DNA of 59,039 nucleotides from Bacteroidota bacterium (GTDB taxonomy: Bacteria; Bacteroidota; Bacteroidia; AKYH767-A; JAHEYN01), in contig JAHEYN010000019.1 in NCBI GenBank assembly GCA_023251555.1, positions 1 to 59,039 on the forward strand, given 5' to 3'. Made by a program: the position numbers and the translations under genes. Below the pieces are notes generated by a model. The model searched no databases and was not told the origin of the DNA. It worked only from the letters and a program-made list of their open reading frames with translations. Within the stretch, counting starts at the first letter, position 1; the number at the start of each line of letters is the position of its first letter. Positions 17,391 through 26,784 of the stretch are shown piece by piece.

Positions 17391-18125
17391 TCAGCCAGGG
17401 AATGCCCCGAGGCTCAGCAGTGCCGACAACACCCCGATGATAATAACAGCCATCTTGTAGAGGTTGAAACGGTGTTCCTCGCCCGATTCAAAAAGAATGG
17501 TGGTGGAGATGTGCAGGAAGATCCCTGTTACGAATGCCATGGTACGGCTGTAATAAAGAGAAATCTCCTGTAATTCGAAATGCCGGATCAGCATGACGTT
17601 GGTGAGAGCTCCCATGGGTGTCATGGCTGCAAAAACCGCCAGCACCGGGATTACGGCCTTCCTCCTTATGCTGCTTGTACTGAGCATGCTTGCAAGCGCA
17701 AAGGCAACAGGTATGTGGTGCATGATGATTCCCGCCAGCATGGATTTTGCTGCTGCCTCACTCCCGCCTCCTGAAAGCGGCATTCCTTCCATGAAAGAAT
17801 GAACGCCAAGGCTCAGCAGGGCTGCAACCGGCAGGATACCCCTGTGCTTCTCATCAGCATGAGTGTGTCCATGCTCAATGCCTTCCGAGAAGAACTCCAG
17901 GAGAAGCTGCAGCAGGAAGCCTCCCAGAATATAAACCCCTGCATTTGCAGTGCTGTTGGCGTAAACTTCGGGGATGAGGTGTGTGATGGTGAGTGTAAAG
18001 AGATACGCCCCGCTGAAGGAAAGGGAGAGCTTCAGGTGATGCTGCCTGATGTTTTTGAAAAGATAAAAAGATAACCCTCCGGCAAAGACAAGGAAAAACA
18101 AAAGGGTGTAATAGAGAATGCTCAT
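17391..18125 (-). CDS. ZIP-family divalent metal transporter
   Basis: A 244-residue inner-membrane protein with about eight hydrophobic segments. A histidine-rich cytoplasmic loop (EHGHTHADEKHRG) lies between the third and fourth segments, followed by the ZIP signatures LGVHSFMEGMPLSGG (H-x3-E-G, metal site) and MHHIPVAFALASML (second half of the binuclear site). Proteins of this family import zinc or related divalent metals down their gradient. The metal cannot be decided here. It follows a methyltransferase gene by 9 bp on the same strand and is probably cotranscribed. Its 3' end meets the peroxiredoxin gene. Confidence 0.88.
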   Translation of the reverse strand: MSILYYTLLFFLVFAGGLSFYLFKNIRQHHLKLSLSFSGAYLFTLTITHLIPEVYANSTANAGVYILGGFLLQLLLEFFSEGIEHGHTHADEKHRGILPVAALLSLGVHSFMEGMPLSGGGSEAAAKSMLAGIIMHHIPVAFALASMLSTSSIRRKAVIPVLAVFAAMTPMGALTNVMLIRHFELQEISLYYSRTMAFVTGIFLHISTTILFESGEEHRFNLYKMAVIIIGVLSALLSLGAFPG

Positions 18126-18134
18126 CTTGTCTTT

Positions 18135-18878
18135 TCAGGATTTTTTCTTTCCTATGATAATTATCCGGTCCGAAAAATTTTCATCAAAAGTACTGAGTTC
18201 GTAGTCCCCGAACAAATGTAAAACCCTCAGGCCGGAAGCTTTAAAATATTTTTCAAAAATATCCGGCTGAATGATTTTTACTTTTTCAGAGAATGAATGA
18301 AGGCTGCCATTGTCATTTACCAGGATATCTTTGAGAATAAATCCGTTTTCAATACTCCTTCTCAGCTCAAAAGAAACCCCATCTGTCATTTGTTTCTCCT
18401 CCGCCACGAGATGTTTTTCAGCCCTGAGTCCATTGATATAATCAAGCACCAGGTACCCCCCGGGGCGGAGTGATTCTGAAAGAGAAGCAATAACGGATGC
18501 GTTTTCTTTTTCCTTCCCGGAATACCCCATGCTCGTGAACAGGCTGAAGGCAAAATCGAAATTTTTTTTTCCAAATGGCTTACGGAAATCACGGCAAAAG
18601 AAGTTCAGTTTTTCTCCTGCGAATGCTGAGCAATACTTTATGTTCTCTTCCGAGAGGTCTATACCTGTTACGTCAAATCCTTTTTCATTCAGGTAAAGGG
18701 AATGCCTTCCCCGCCCGCAACCTGCATCCAGCATTCTCGAAGAATGGGATGGCTTAAGCAGTGCCGTCAGGCGGTCGATAAAGAGTTTTGCTTCTGCGTG
18801 GTCGCGTTCCCTGTATAGCAGGTGATAGTAGGGAGAGTTAAACCATTCCCTGAACCATTCGGATTTACGGGCTTTCAT
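18135..18878 (-). CDS. Class I SAM-dependent methyltransferase of unknown substrate
   Basis: A 247-residue Rossmann-fold methyltransferase. Motif I is MLDAGCGRGRHSLYL, followed by an acidic motif VTGIDLSEENIKYC and LRPGGYLVLDYIN. The N-terminus (WFREWFNSPYYHLLYRERD) is typical of a Bacteroidota group of small methyltransferases whose substrate is not known to me. It is upstream of and close to the ZIP transporter gene, so they are likely one transcript. A perfect TATTTTTG -7 box (18911-18904) stands 25 bp before the ATG. Confidence 0.8.
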   Translation of the reverse strand: MKARKSEWFREWFNSPYYHLLYRERDHAEAKLFIDRLTALLKPSHSSRMLDAGCGRGRHSLYLNEKGFDVTGIDLSEENIKYCSAFAGEKLNFFCRDFRKPFGKKNFDFAFSLFTSMGYSGKEKENASVIASLSESLRPGGYLVLDYINGLRAEKHLVAEEKQMTDGVSFELRRSIENGFILKDILVNDNGSLHSFSEKVKIIQPDIFEKYFKASGLRVLHLFGDYELSTFDENFSDRIIIIGKKKS

Positions 18879-18903
18879 AAATTTTTAATGATTACCGGCG
18901 CAT

Positions 18904-18911
18904 CAAAAATA
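18904..18911 (-). promoter_or_regulatory. -7 box of the methyltransferase-ZIP operon
   Basis: TATTTTTG on the minus strand matches TANNTTTG exactly, 25 bp before the start at 18878. There is no TTG at the usual -33 distance. Confidence 0.4.
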
Positions 18912-19126
18912 CTTTTTATTATTTTCTTAGCTGCCTCCCACAAAATACACGGGTGAAAAGCTGTGGAAGTAGTTATTATCCTTGTCTTCGGCAACGGCCG
19001 TCGTCCGTAAGTTGGCCGTGAATTTATACAAAATGCTTACACAAAAAGAATGGTTCAGACTTTTCCCGGCAGCAGCCTGAATACAGGGACATTTTATATT
19101 GGAATTAGCCGTAAACTATTATTGAC

Positions 19127-19152
19127 CAGAAAAGCCCTTGTAGGCAAGGGGC
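19127..19152 (-). terminator. Probable intrinsic terminator of the repeat-containing cargo gene
   Basis: Read on the minus strand, CCCTTG-CCTA-CAAGGG forms a 6-bp stem with a 4-nt loop (19150-19135), followed by CTTTTCTGG. It lies about 20 bp after the stop codon at 19169. The U-tract is short, so termination may be partial. The rest of the 18879-19134 gap holds no feature I can support. Confidence 0.4.
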
Positions 19153-19168
19153 GTTTCTGTCGCGTGTG

Positions 19169-20362
19169 TCAGCCGGTGATGATGATTTTTTTTGTGGCGA
19201 TTACCTGGTTGTCTTTTGTTATGTGAACGAAATACAATCCGTTTGCGAGATTATCACGCAAGAAAATAACCGTCTGCCCGGAAATATTTTTTATTTGCTT
19301 AACTGTTTGCCCGAAGGAATTGTAAACGGAGAGAGTTGTATTTTCAAAATTTGTATTTGTTCGTATAGTTGCCTCAGAAGATAATGGATTGGGGTAAATA
19401 GAAATCTTGGCAGTTTTAATAATGTCGGGATTTGCAGCCGAATTTCGAATGTTTTTGCAATCATTGCCAGATCTAAAACTGCTAAAGTAAGTTCCATTAG
19501 AATTGGTAATTGAGGGACTGCTTACAATATTTCCAGTTGTCATATTTACGCCGGTAAATGTTCCGTTGGTAATGAAGTAGTAAATATTATTGATAGGATC
19601 AATTGCGGTTCCGGACGGTGTGTAGCAGGTAACCAATGAAGATGTAGAAATATTTGTTACTACACCTGTTGAAGGATTGATTTTAGCTAAATATGTTTCG
19701 TACGGTGAACTGTTCTGCGCAAGTCCGTATATAGTCGTATCTGAGCAATTAAAAAGAAAATTGCCGAAGTAAGCTCCATTAGAATTAGTAATTGTGGGAT
19801 TGCTTACAATATTTCCAGTTGTCATATTTACGCCGATAAATTTTCCATTGTTACTGAAGTAAAAAATATTATTGATAGGATCAACTGTAGGTTCGAATGA
19901 GGAGGAGGCCGCCAGTGAAGAGGTAGAAATGTTTGTTATTACACCTGTTGAAGGATTGATTTTAGCTAAATATAATTCTGTGGGTGAGATGTTTTGCGCA
20001 AGTCCGTAAATAGCCGTGTCTGAGTAATTAAAAAGAAAACAGATAAAGTAAGTTCCATTAGAATTGGTAATTGCGGGACTGCTTACAATATTTCCAGTTG
20101 TCATATTTACGCCCGTAAATGTTCCGTTGGAAATGAAGTAAAAAACATTATTGATAGGATCGATTGCTGATTCGAATGTGTAGGAGGCAGCCAGTGAAGA
20201 GGTAGAAATATTTGTTACTACACCTGTTGAAGGATTGATTTTAGCTAAATATAATTCTAGGGGTGAGCTGTTCTGCGCAATTCCGTAAATAGTGGTGTCG
20301 CCTTGCCCATAAGTTGAAATACAAAATAGCCACAACGAAAGATTTATAAGTAATATTTTCAT
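19169..20362 (-). CDS. T9SS type A cargo built of three near-identical 93-94-residue repeats
   Basis: A 397-residue secreted protein. The ATG at 20362 is chosen because it begins a good signal peptide (MKILLINLSLWLFCISTYGQG). Upstream in-frame codons are hydrophilic. Three tandem repeats follow, each reading roughly TTIYGIAQNSSP-x-E-x-YLAKINPSTGVVTNISTSSL...IDPINNIFYF...GTFTGVNMTTGNIVSSP-x-ITNSNGTYF. This resembles beta-propeller or LVIVD/quinoprotein-like blades, although no catalytic residue can be named. The last about 80 residues are a type A sorting domain (ISIYPNPLSSEATI, SVYNSFGQTVKQI, ANGLYFVHI). The DNA repeats are very similar, pointing to recent duplication or conversion, and the gene is more AT-rich than its neighbours. 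Function is unknown beyond surface export. Confidence 0.8.
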   Translation of the reverse strand: MKILLINLSLWLFCISTYGQGDTTIYGIAQNSSPLELYLAKINPSTGVVTNISTSSLAASYTFESAIDPINNVFYFISNGTFTGVNMTTGNIVSSPAITNSNGTYFICFLFNYSDTAIYGLAQNISPTELYLAKINPSTGVITNISTSSLAASSSFEPTVDPINNIFYFSNNGKFIGVNMTTGNIVSNPTITNSNGAYFGNFLFNCSDTTIYGLAQNSSPYETYLAKINPSTGVVTNISTSSLVTCYTPSGTAIDPINNIYYFITNGTFTGVNMTTGNIVSSPSITNSNGTYFSSFRSGNDCKNIRNSAANPDIIKTAKISIYPNPLSSEATIRTNTNFENTTLSVYNSFGQTVKQIKNISGQTVIFLRDNLANGLYFVHITKDNQVIATKKIIITG

Positions 20363-20617
20363 GGTTGGAAATTTTATTATTGATTTTTTCTCGTCAGGAT
20401 TGTAAGCCTGCCACTGCATCTTTATGGTTTGTAGGTTCGTCATTTTACCATTTGGCAATGATCCCTGACTTTGGATTCGGAAGGGAGACCTGATTAAGTT
20501 AATGTGCCCAAACCGAAGTTACATTTTTTTTTGAACTTGTAACCCTTCAGCGGAAGTTGGAAGGGGACGCTACACCAAACGGGGAGGAAGGCTTAACCGG
20601 AAAACTCCACTGAAGAA
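20363..20617. other. Intergenic region before the tRNA-Gly promoter
   Basis: About 255 bp upstream of the divergent cargo gene and before the tRNA-Gly promoter element. It encodes the non-conserved N-terminal extension of the cargo ORF. I see no convincing -7 box for the cargo gene and no other feature. Confidence 0.4.
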
Positions 20618-20669
20618 AAATTTGTCGTACACGCCCCTTTTTTCTTATATCCCTAAATTCGTACTTTTG
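20618..20669 (+). promoter_or_regulatory. Promoter of tRNA-Gly/valS with upstream AAATTTGTCGTACAC element
   Basis: The -7 box TACTTTTG (20662-20669) ends 10 bp before the tRNA. No TTG is found at the N20 position. Instead a 15-bp element AAATTTGTCGTACAC lies at 20618-20632. The same 15 bp, at the same 41-bp offset between its TTTG and the -7 box, precedes the choice-of-anchor B gene (42851-42902). This suggests an activator or alternative upstream contact, but two copies are not proof. Confidence 0.5.
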
Positions 20670-20679
20670 CCGCTCTCAT

Positions 20680-20752
20680 GCGGGAATAGCTCAGTTGGCA
20701 GAGCATCAGCTTCCCAAGCTGAGGGTCGCGGGTTCGAATCCCGTTTCCCGCT
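20680..20752 (+). tRNA. tRNA-Gly (anticodon CCC)
   Basis: A complete 73-nt cloverleaf. The acceptor stem GCGGGAA/TTCCCGC pairs perfectly. The D arm is GCTC-AGTTGGCA-GAGC. The anticodon stem TCAGC/GCTGA encloses the loop TTCCCAA with anticodon CCC, reading GGG glycine codons. The T arm has TTCGAAT as its loop. The discriminator is T and CCA is not encoded (CAC follows). It stands 24 bp before valS, so both probably come from one primary transcript. Confidence 0.95.
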
Positions 20753-20776
20753 CACTGTTTTCCCCCATTCTCTTTT

Positions 20777-23407
20777 ATGCAGATTCCTAAAACATATAGT
20801 CCGCATGAAGCGGAAAGCCGCTGGTATTCTTACTGGATGGAGAAGGGTTTTTTCCGTTCCCTTCCTGATAAAAACCGTGAAGCTTATACCATTGTAATTC
20901 CTCCTCCCAATGTAACAGGCATTCTGCACATGGGGCACATGCTCAACAATACCATACAGGATGTTCTGATCCGCCGGGCAAGGATGATGGGCAAAAATGC
21001 CTGTTGGGTGCCGGGAACCGATCATGCCTCCATTGCTACTGAAGCAAGAGTGGTAGCTATGCTGAAGGAAAAAGGGATACAGAAGTCTTCCCTCACCAGA
21101 GAAGAATTTTTGAAATACGCATGGGAATGGAAAGAAAAATACGGGGGCATCATCCTTGAACAACTGAAGAAACTCGGAGCCTCCTGCGACTGGGACAGGA
21201 CACGCTTTACCATGGATCCCGACCTGAGTGATGCTGTAAGGGATGTTTTTGTTGATTTATATAATAAGGGACAGATATACCGTGGAGTGCGTATGGTTAA
21301 CTGGGATCCTGACGGCCATACCGCTGTATCGGATGAAGAAGTTATACACAAAGAGGTGCAGTCTAAGCTGTATTATGTGAAATACGCCGTGGAGGGCTCC
21401 GCAGGTGAATGGATTACCGTTGCCACCACCCGGCCCGAAACGATACTTGGAGATACTGCCGTATGCGTTAACCCTGCAGATCTCCGCTACCGCCACCTGG
21501 ACGGGAAACACTGCATAGTTCCCATCGTTAACAGGAGCGTACCTGTTATTTTTGATTCTTACGTGGACATGGAGTTTGGAACAGGAGCGCTCAAGATCAC
21601 TCCCGCCCATGATATCAATGACTACAAGCTGGGCATACAGCATAAGCTGGATGTGATTGACGTGATTGCCCCCGATGGAAAAATGAGTAAACAGGCGGGT
21701 GTTTATGCGGGAGATGACCGTTTTGCCGCCCGTAAAAGAATTGTAAAAGACCTTACGGCAGCGGGCCTCCTGATAAAGGAAGAAGATATCAGGAACAAGG
21801 TGGGATATTCAGAGCGCACCGGCGCTGTAATTGAACCCCGGCTTTCAATGCAATGGTTTCTGAGGATGGATAAGATATCCCGCCCTGCACTTGAAAATGT
21901 ACTGAACGGCAGCATAAAGCTGATACCTGAAAAGTTTATAAATACATACCGGCACTGGATGGAGAATGTTCACGACTGGTGTATCTCCCGCCAATTATGG
22001 TGGGGTCACCGCATTCCGGCATGGTACGATGAGAGGGGAGCCTTCGTGGTGGCAGGGACAGAAGCGGAAGCCCTCTCTCTTTATAATGCAGCCCACCCTT
22101 CTGCTCCGGTAAAAAAACTCAGGCAGGATGAGGATGTCCTTGATACATGGTTTTCCTCCTGGCTGTGGCCGATCAGCGTGTTTGACGGGTTCAGGAACCC
22201 CGGTAACCCGGATATAAAATATTACTATCCTACCAGCGACCTTGTAACCGCACCCGAAATTTTATTTTTTTGGGTGGCACGCATGATTATAGCCGGTTAT
22301 GAGTATATGAAGGAAAAGCCTTTCAGCAATGTTTACCTTACCGGTATTGTAAGGGATAAGCAGGGAAGGAAGATGTCAAAATCGCTCGGCAATTCCCCTG
22401 AAGCCCTTGCACTTATAGAAAAGTATGGCGCCGACGGCGTAAGGGTGGGAATGCTCCTCAGCTCTCCTGCCGGAAATGATCTGCTCTTTGACGAAGCCCT
22501 GTGCGAGCAGGGTAGAAATTTTGCAAACAAAGTATGGAATGCTTTCCGGCTGGTGAAGGGTTGGACGGTGGATGATTCCGCCCCCGCGGAAGAAACTACT
22601 GCGCTCGCCTCAAAATGGTTTGACTCAAGATTCAGCCAGCAGCTCGGCCTGATCAATGACCACTATGCGAAATACAGGATATCCGAGGCACTGATGGCTA
22701 CCTACAAGCTGGTATGGGATGATTTCTGCTCCTGGTATCTTGAAATGATTAAGCCCGGGTTCTACGGGGGGAAGCAAAATCCTGTTGACAGGTTGACATA
22801 TGATACAGCGGTGTCCTTCTTTGAAAAAATACTGAAACTGCTGCATCCCTTTATGCCTTTTGTGACGGAGGAAATATGGCATTTGTTGGGTGAGCGCGCA
22901 GAAAAAGATTGTCTTATCGTTGCCTTATGGCCCCTATCCGCTGAGGCAGACAATGTATTGTTAAACAGTTTCAGTGAAGCTTCAGAGATAATCACTTCCA
23001 TCAGAAATTTCAGAAAGGGTAAGAACATTCCTGTAAAAGAGAAGCTGGAGCTTTACGCGAAAAACTACCGGCAAAATACTTTTCACCCGCTGATATTGCG
23101 TATGGCTAACGCTGAAATTATCAATGACCAGAGAGACACTAACGGAAATGTTTTTTCCTTTCTTTCCGGGAAGGCTGAGTTCTTTATTCCTCTTTCCGGG
23201 GAGGTGGATTATGCATCCGAGCGTGCACGCATTGAAGGAGAGCTTGAGTATGCCCGCGGCTTCCTGAGTTCCGTCCTGAAAAAATTATCCAACGAACGCT
23301 TTATAGCCGGCGCAAAACCTGAAGTGATCGAAAATGAAAGGAAAAAGCAGTCGGATGCCGAAGTGAAAATAAAAGCTCTTGAGGTGCAGCTTCAGAACCT
23401 GGGATGA
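20777..23407 (+). CDS. valS: Valyl-tRNA synthetase
   Basis: An 876-residue class Ia aminoacyl-tRNA synthetase that charges tRNA-Val and edits misactivated threonine. The HIGH motif appears as HMGH at residues 51-54 within [33 protein letters not shown] follows. The editing domain contains [17 protein letters not shown]. The second ATP signature is [14 protein letters not shown], and a [10 protein letters not shown] segment typical of ValRS lies between. The C-terminal coiled-coil tRNA-binding arm ([21 protein letters not shown]...[13 protein letters not shown]) is complete. The gene directly follows tRNA-Gly and overlaps the next gene by four bases (ATGA), so it is coupled to the aminopeptidase gene. 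Confidence 0.97.
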   Translation: MQIPKTYSPHEAESRWYSYWMEKGFFRSLPDKNREAYTIVIPPPNVTGILHMGHMLNNTIQDVLIRRARMMGKNACWVPGTDHASIATEARVVAMLKEKGIQKSSLTREEFLKYAWEWKEKYGGIILEQLKKLGASCDWDRTRFTMDPDLSDAVRDVFVDLYNKGQIYRGVRMVNWDPDGHTAVSDEEVIHKEVQSKLYYVKYAVEGSAGEWITVATTRPETILGDTAVCVNPADLRYRHLDGKHCIVPIVNRSVPVIFDSYVDMEFGTGALKITPAHDINDYKLGIQHKLDVIDVIAPDGKMSKQAGVYAGDDRFAARKRIVKDLTAAGLLIKEEDIRNKVGYSERTGAVIEPRLSMQWFLRMDKISRPALENVLNGSIKLIPEKFINTYRHWMENVHDWCISRQLWWGHRIPAWYDERGAFVVAGTEAEALSLYNAAHPSAPVKKLRQDEDVLDTWFSSWLWPISVFDGFRNPGNPDIKYYYPTSDLVTAPEILFFWVARMIIAGYEYMKEKPFSNVYLTGIVRDKQGRKMSKSLGNSPEALALIEKYGADGVRVGMLLSSPAGNDLLFDEALCEQGRNFANKVWNAFRLVKGWTVDDSAPAEETTALASKWFDSRFSQQLGLINDHYAKYRISEALMATYKLVWDDFCSWYLEMIKPGFYGGKQNPVDRLTYDTAVSFFEKILKLLHPFMPFVTEEIWHLLGERAEKDCLIVALWPLSAEADNVLLNSFSEASEIITSIRNFRKGKNIPVKEKLELYAKNYRQNTFHPLILRMANAEIINDQRDTNGNVFSFLSGKAEFFIPLSGEVDYASERARIEGELEYARGFLSSVLKKLSNERFIAGAKPEVIENERKKQSDAEVKIKALEVQLQNLG

Positions 23408-24429
23408 AGAGGCTGCTCATTTTTTTGTGCGCCGCCCTTATATTTTCTTTTGCATTCCTGAAAAGAGAACTCATCGGGTACATAGGCCGGCAGGCAGCCG
23501 GGCAGTTTAAGATTATATGGTATTCCCGTTCCGTGGATGATGTTCTTGCCGACCCTTCTTTTCCGGACTCTCTCAAGGCTAAAATCAGGATGGTACAGGA
23601 AGTGAGGCGCTTCGGGGTAGATTCCATCGGGCTCTTGGATACAAAAAATTATACTACCCTGTACGACCAGCACGGGAAACCCTTGCTATGGGTGCTTACA
23701 GCTTCCGAGCGCTACCGGCTCAGGCCAAAAGAGTGGTCTTTTCCTCTCATAGGGAAAGTTACATACAAAGGATTTTTCAGCAGGGCAGAAGCTCTCTCGG
23801 AAGAAAAAAATCTTAAAGAGGAAGGGTATGACACTGACGTGGGAAATGTGGGAGGATGGTCAACCCTCGGATGGTTCAGGGATCCTCTTCTTTCCGGTAT
23901 GCTGCATCGCTCCGATGGGGCGCTGGCCAATCTTATACTTCATGAGCTTACTCATGCCACGGTTTATGTGAAAGGTAACCCGGTTTTCAATGAGAACATT
24001 GCGACCTTTATAGGTAATAAAGGAGCATTTCTCTTCCTGCAGCATAAGTATGGCAAAGAATCCCGGCAGTACTCGCATTATGCCGGGAGCATGGAAGATG
24101 AAAAGCTTTTTAATCAGTTTATTCTTAAAAGCGCACACCGCCTGGATTCCCTTTATGTTTCATTTGAACAGGGCAATTTTCCTGAAACACTGAAAGACAG
24201 CCTCAAAACGCTTCTGCTAAGGGATATATTTGCAGGAGCGGACACCCTCTCCCTTCATGATGCCGGGAGATACAGGAAGTTATACCGCAGAAAGGAACTT
24301 CCCGGGAATGCATTTTTTATTTCTTTCAGGGAGTATGATTCACGGCAGGATTCGCTCGAAGCGGTGTGGCGGGAAAAATTCAGAGAAGATACCAGGAGCT
24401 TTATGGAATACTTCAGGAGCGCGCAATAG
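23404..24429 (+). CDS. Predicted zinc aminopeptidase (COG4324 family)
   Basis: A 341-residue protein with an N-terminal hydrophobic segment ([16 protein letters not shown]) that is either a signal anchor or a signal peptide. The zincin motif is HELTHA in [16 protein letters not shown], followed 20 residues later by NENIATFIG, the third-ligand glutamate region characteristic of the predicted aminopeptidase family (COG4324). The N-terminal [27 protein letters not shown] is the other conserved block. Substrate and true activity are unproven in this family. Translation is coupled to valS through the ATGA overlap. It converges on the YdcF-like gene with a 3-bp gap. Confidence 0.85.
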   Translation: MKRLLIFLCAALIFSFAFLKRELIGYIGRQAAGQFKIIWYSRSVDDVLADPSFPDSLKAKIRMVQEVRRFGVDSIGLLDTKNYTTLYDQHGKPLLWVLTASERYRLRPKEWSFPLIGKVTYKGFFSRAEALSEEKNLKEEGYDTDVGNVGGWSTLGWFRDPLLSGMLHRSDGALANLILHELTHATVYVKGNPVFNENIATFIGNKGAFLFLQHKYGKESRQYSHYAGSMEDEKLFNQFILKSAHRLDSLYVSFEQGNFPETLKDSLKTLLLRDIFAGADTLSLHDAGRYRKLYRRKELPGNAFFISFREYDSRQDSLEAVWREKFREDTRSFMEYFRSAQ

Positions 24430-24432
24430 GAC

Positions 24433-25194
24433 TCAGGCGTATCCCTGTATCTTATACACCATGTATCCTATCCATTCATGGAAGAGAATCTCCCATGTAA
24501 AAAGAGCCTCGCTGGAAGGAAGGAGAAGGTTGTATATCCTGAATATCCTGGGCCCGCTGTAACGATCGGTGCTGTATGGAATTACAGATATGCCTGTTTT
24601 TCTGAAACAAGATGCTGCCCGTCTCAGGTGGAAGCCGGATGAAAGCAGGAGACAGTTTCCCCTGATGTTGTTTTTTTCAAGGATGGGTCTGGCAAAGACC
24701 GCATTCTCATGCGTGTTTCTTGATTCGTTTTCAGACAGCAGGTCTTCTGCCGGGATTCCTATCTCCGTCAGGAACCTTTTTACCAGCGGAGCCTCTTTCA
24801 TGTCAGGGTATTCAAGGCTTCCTGAGCCGCCGACAAACAAAATCTTTCTGATGACACCTCTCTTATAAAGCTCAACTGCCTGCAGCAGTCTGTCGGTACC
24901 CCTGTAAAATTGTATCCTGTCGTATTGCGCATCGTATGTCAGCAGTCCGCCGAGCACTATACCCGCTTCGTAAGTTCCGAGATCCCGGTAATGTGTGGCG
25001 GGAACCTCCCAGCGCCTCATGGCTTCATCTAAAAGAAAAGAGTTGCTGAAAAGGAAGAAGGTTAAAATTCCGGAAATAAAGACAATTCTTTTCCGTGCAG
25101 GGTTCTTTATAAGAAGAGAAGACAGCAGCAGGGCAGATACCCATGTGACAGGGGTTGTGAGAAAGGATAGAATTTTCGAAAGTATGAAAAACAT
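24433..25194 (-). CDS. YdcF/ElyC/SanA-family (DUF218) envelope protein
   Basis: A 253-residue protein. Two N-terminal hydrophobic segments (ILSFLTTPVTWVSALLLSSLLI and IVFISGILTFFLFSNSFLL) anchor it in the inner membrane. The DUF218 domain starts with GIVLGGLLTYD and contains FVGGSGSLEYPDMKEAPLVKRFL, SENESRNTHENAVFARPIL and LLSSGFHLRRAASCFRKTG, the conserved residues of the family. ElyC and SanA of E. coli act in peptidoglycan or outer-membrane barrier homeostasis, and the biochemical function is not settled. It is divergent from murF, an envelope gene, with the dispersed repeat between them. Confidence 0.88.
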   Translation of the reverse strand: MFFILSKILSFLTTPVTWVSALLLSSLLIKNPARKRIVFISGILTFFLFSNSFLLDEAMRRWEVPATHYRDLGTYEAGIVLGGLLTYDAQYDRIQFYRGTDRLLQAVELYKRGVIRKILFVGGSGSLEYPDMKEAPLVKRFLTEIGIPAEDLLSENESRNTHENAVFARPILEKNNIRGNCLLLSSGFHLRRAASCFRKTGISVIPYSTDRYSGPRIFRIYNLLLPSSEALFTWEILFHEWIGYMVYKIQGYA

Positions 25195-25291
25195 GTGAGG
25201 GCGTTAAGAAGGTTGTGTTTTCATGCAGTGTAAAATTAGATAAAATATTGAGCCTTGTGAAAGGGATCCAAGCCACCTTCTACAAACTTTG

Positions 25292-25370
25292 AATCCACTT
25301 TCGTGTTCCGCTACGGCGGACAAGAGAGTCCCGGGCTTGCCATGGGGTTAACACCAATTTATTAAATTTA
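25292..25370 (+). repeat. Dispersed UNCG-hairpin repeat, copy A (upstream of murF)
   Basis: This copy has the core TCCGC-TACG-GCGGAC, a 5-bp stem closed on a UACG loop, preceded by AATCCACTTTCGTGT and followed by a second GC-rich palindromic stretch and GGGGTTAACACCAATTTATT. It sits in the divergent region between the YdcF-like gene and murF, in the orientation of murF, and ends about 20 bp before the murF start. The related copies are at 30957, 33291, 47284 and 56615. Confidence 0.75.
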
Positions 25371-25389
25371 CTTTTTATAAAGGCGTCTT

Positions 25390-26700
25390 ATGACAGATAT
25401 TAATCTCATCTACAGCATCTTTGAAAAACACCCGCTTGTTTGCACCGACAGCAGGCAGCTGCAGCCCGGTTCTCTTTTTTTTGCACTGAAGGGGGAGAAT
25501 TTTAACGGGAATCTTTTTGCCCTTAAAGCGCTTGAGGCAGGGGCGGCTTATGCTGTTGTTGACGAACCTGTATCTTCTTCGTCTGACCGCATCCTTCAGG
25601 TAACGGATGTTCTTAAAACGCTACAGCAGCTTGCTTCTTTACACAGGCTTAAGCTCAACCCACTGGTTTTAGCTGTAACCGGATCTAACGGGAAAACAAC
25701 TACCAAAGAGTTAATCAGGGCGGTACTTTCGAAGAAGTTCAGGACACAGGCTACCGAAGGTAACCTGAACAACCATATAGGCGTTCCTCTTACGCTTCTC
25801 TCACTTAAAAATGAAACGGAAATGCTTATTGTTGAGATGGGGGCCAATCACAGGGGAGAAATTGCTGCACTTTGTGAAATAGCTTCCCCCGGGTACGGGA
25901 TTATCACCAATATAGGAAAGGCTCATCTTGAGGGGTTCGGGGGCTTCGAAGGCGTAAAGAAAGCCAAAGGTGAACTTTATGATTATCTCTCCGCACACGG
26001 GGGAAAGGTTTTCCTGAATACTGATAATCCCTTTCTCCCGGGGATGTTGTCAGGAGCGGAAAAGACGGGGATCATCTCTTATGGAACCGGAGAAAATAAT
26101 GATTGCACCGGAGTCTTTCTGGATGCATCTCCTTTTGTCAGTATGAAATGGAAAGCAGGAGGTCCGGCAGAGTGGATGCATCTTCAATCCCATCTCATCG
26201 GGAAATATAATTTCGAAAATATTCTTTCAGCTGCGTGTGTAGGAAACTATTTCGGCGTTCCGGAGCCGGAAATTTCCAAAGCGGTTGAAGAGTACACTCC
26301 TTCCAATAACCGTTCACAGGTGATTACACGGGGTTCCAATACTATTCTGCTTGATGCCTACAATGCCAACCCGAGCAGCATGAAAGCCGCGCTCGAAAAT
26401 TTTAAGGAGATGAAAGCCTCCCGTAAAGTGGTTGTGCTGGGAGATATGATGGAACTGGGTGAAACCTCGGATGCCGAACACCTCGAGCTTGTGAGGATGC
26501 TTACAGGATATGCTTTTGATGAAAATATCCTTGTGGGAAACGCACTGGGAAAGTATAAGGATGAAATCAATGCACTTTGTTTTTCTACTGCACAGGAAGC
26601 AGGGGAGTGGCTCGGAAAAAAGGAATACTCCGGCACTTTCTTCTTAATTAAGGGATCAAGGAAAATGCAGCTTGAGAAAGCAGCGGAGAAAATCAGGTAG
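25390..26700 (+). CDS. murF: UDP-N-acetylmuramoyl-tripeptide--D-alanyl-D-alanine ligase
   Basis: A 436-residue Mur ligase that adds D-Ala-D-Ala to the UDP-MurNAc-tripeptide, the last cytoplasmic step of peptidoglycan precursor synthesis. The N-terminal uridine-binding domain has TDSRQLQPGSLFFALKGENFNGNLF. The ATP-binding P-loop GSNGKTTTKE is at residues 98-107. EGNLNNHIGVPLTLL, VEMGANHRGEI and NIGKAHLEGFG are MurF-type motifs, and the C-terminal domain has LLDAYNANPSSMKAAL and VVLGDMMELG. It is complete. The dispersed repeat copy A ends about 20 bp upstream, so the ribosome-binding region borders the repeat. Confidence 0.95.
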   Translation: MTDINLIYSIFEKHPLVCTDSRQLQPGSLFFALKGENFNGNLFALKALEAGAAYAVVDEPVSSSSDRILQVTDVLKTLQQLASLHRLKLNPLVLAVTGSNGKTTTKELIRAVLSKKFRTQATEGNLNNHIGVPLTLLSLKNETEMLIVEMGANHRGEIAALCEIASPGYGIITNIGKAHLEGFGGFEGVKKAKGELYDYLSAHGGKVFLNTDNPFLPGMLSGAEKTGIISYGTGENNDCTGVFLDASPFVSMKWKAGGPAEWMHLQSHLIGKYNFENILSAACVGNYFGVPEPEISKAVEEYTPSNNRSQVITRGSNTILLDAYNANPSSMKAALENFKEMKASRKVVVLGDMMELGETSDAEHLELVRMLTGYAFDENILVGNALGKYKDEINALCFSTAQEAGEWLGKKEYSGTFFLIKGSRKMQLEKAAEKIR

Positions 26701-26784
26701 CTCTCCTGACAAAAATCACTCTCTTTGTTGACGGTGATCATCCCGTATTGCGTGGGACGGGACTACTTTTACGGTAAAAACAAA

